A stretch of DNA of 64,000 nt, taken from positions 4,712,001-4,776,000 of the forward strand of contig JACCLO010000004.1 of the NCBI GenBank assembly GCA_029448655.1, in the 5' to 3' direction. The stretch is from Wolfiporia cocos. Lineage: Eukaryota; Basidiomycota; Agaricomycetes; Polyporales; Phaeolaceae. Positions 63,401-64,000 of this stretch are shown here, one piece after another. The notes under the pieces are model-generated. The model ran no database searches. It was given only the letters and a program-made list of their open reading frames with translations, and was not told the DNA's origin. How positions within the stretch are numbered: position 1 is the stretch's first letter; each line of letters opens with the position of its first letter. The translations under genes and the position numbers were made by a program.

Positions 63401-64000
63401 CAGGATACTGCATACCCGGACACTAGAAGTTCATGCAGCTCACGAAGTTGTGAGACAGGGCGTAGGCGGACGCCGTGTACGTTGTGAGGATTCGACCCCT
63501 TAGCGGAATTTTGCGCTTCATAGCCGACGTGTTGAGCGGCCGGTGCTAATCGATTGCTGGCTGTCAGCAGATTGGGTACTCTGGGAGGGGCATGTTGCGA
63601 GGTCGCGACTCTGGAAGGAGTCGCCTGGAAAAATGAACGTCTAGATTCTGAGAATATAGATGAGCAAGGACCGCCGATGGTGTATCTTGGTTCTCTATTA
63701 CCCGATTGTGGGGCGTTAGGACGCCGGTCAAAGTTCGGGGTGCAGTTAGTAGACGGGCCAGCAGAAGCATAACTGTGCATTTCATTTGCTAGTTGAGCTT
63801 GATGGTTCCCGTAGTCATAGTCGTATTCCGTTATCTCGCAGGGAACCTGGGAGCCGACATGGCGTGTGAACCTGGGATTGAGACCATAAGCACTGCGAGC
63901 GCCACGACGTTCCGGAGGAGATGGCGACGAGTTTTCTGATGAAACAACGTAATGCTTAGCATATCCCCGCAATCGTCGACGAATCGAGGCGCATATAGTC
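57423..64000 (-). CDS. MER3: Meiotic DNA helicase Mer3/HFM1 (5' end may be outside window)
   Basis: Superfamily 2 helicase with Sec63-like domain that promotes meiotic crossovers. Exons, 5' to 3': an unstructured N-terminus open to the window edge (no certain ATG), YRGMFKFGVFNAVQSACYDT, NMVISAPTGSGKTVLFELAI (motif I, rebuilt across two introns), CIYVAPTKALCSEKCRDWTA, FMVDEVHILNESRGSTLEVI (DEVH box), FIVVSATVPNIDDVASWLG, RPCKLSKFVYGIPKKRDHND, MLVFCSTRKG, GIGVHHAGMNMDDRRTIEDL, LAVGVNL, VIIKGVKIFQNNTTQEYSDL and MQMMGRAGRPQFDKEGVAVI. Winged-helix and Sec63 regions follow, with HIGEKSLKVLAENGISTIEA. A C-terminal zinc-binding stretch (CNHTCKEKTKCKHSCCRDGL) and an acidic tail end at 57423. Many short introns; no disabling change seen. 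ATPase motifs are intact. Confidence 0.95.
58241..58294 (-). repeat. 27-bp in-frame tandem repeat in the MER3 tail
   Basis: Two 27-bp units (58241-58267 and 58268-58294) differ at two bases and encode DDDAISIDS and DDGAISIDS on the minus strand. The duplicated I-S-I-D followed by acidic residues resembles a SUMO-interaction motif. Confidence 0.85.

Overview
The window is nuclear DNA of a filamentous basidiomycete, most likely an Agaricomycete. Nearly every recognisable gene is cut by many introns of about 45-65 nt with GT...AG ends, coding regions have GC-rich third positions, and the protein set is fungal housekeeping (Tim54, Prp45, Mer3, CWF19L1/Drn1, COP9 subunit 8, Nfs1, IDO, RPA1). I joined exons by eye: frame continuity, splice signals and family motifs agree, but no RNA evidence was available. 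Gene boundaries are the first plausible ATG and the in-frame stop.

Left third (1-29.5 kb), genes separated by long gene-poor gaps: an SRPK-like protein kinase cut by the window start (-); a 4.5-kb gap holding a diverged tandem duplication at about 2.64-3.96 kb; an FAD-dependent monooxygenase (+); a 3.4-kb gap with a perfect 20-bp palindrome; a class I/II PLP aminotransferase (-); arginase (+); a C-terminal zinc-finger protein (+); a probable anaphase-promoting-complex subunit 15 (+); CWF19L1/Drn1 (-); a gap; a secreted type-B carboxylesterase (+); a Nudix hydrolase (-).

Middle (29.7-36 kb): two tandem genes for UBLCP1, the ubiquitin-like-domain phosphatase that acts on proteasomes. The right copy keeps every catalytic motif. 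The left copy has lost both aspartate motifs and looks dead or pseudogenised. They are followed by COP9 signalosome subunit 8.

Right half (36-64 kb), tightly packed: NECAP endocytic adaptor (+), macro-domain-like protein (-), cysteine desulfurase Nfs1 (-), SR-type splicing factor (+), tubulin cofactor E (-), 3-hydroxyisobutyryl-CoA hydrolase (+), indoleamine 2,3-dioxygenase (+), RPA1 (+), Tim54 (-), Prp45/SKIP (+), and the meiotic helicase Mer3/HFM1 (-), whose 5' end probably lies beyond the window. Most neighbours here are divergent or convergent with 150-400 bp between them.

There is no biosynthetic cluster, CRISPR array or intact transposon. Loose themes are amino-acid catabolism (arginase, IDO, HIBCH, aminotransferase), splicing (CWF19L1, SR protein, Prp45) and ubiquitin/proteasome control (UBLCP1 pair, CSN8, APC15). 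The most unusual features are the asymmetric UBLCP1 tandem pair, the duplicated SUMO-interaction-like motif in the Mer3 tail, and the unexplained tandem duplication near 3 kb.
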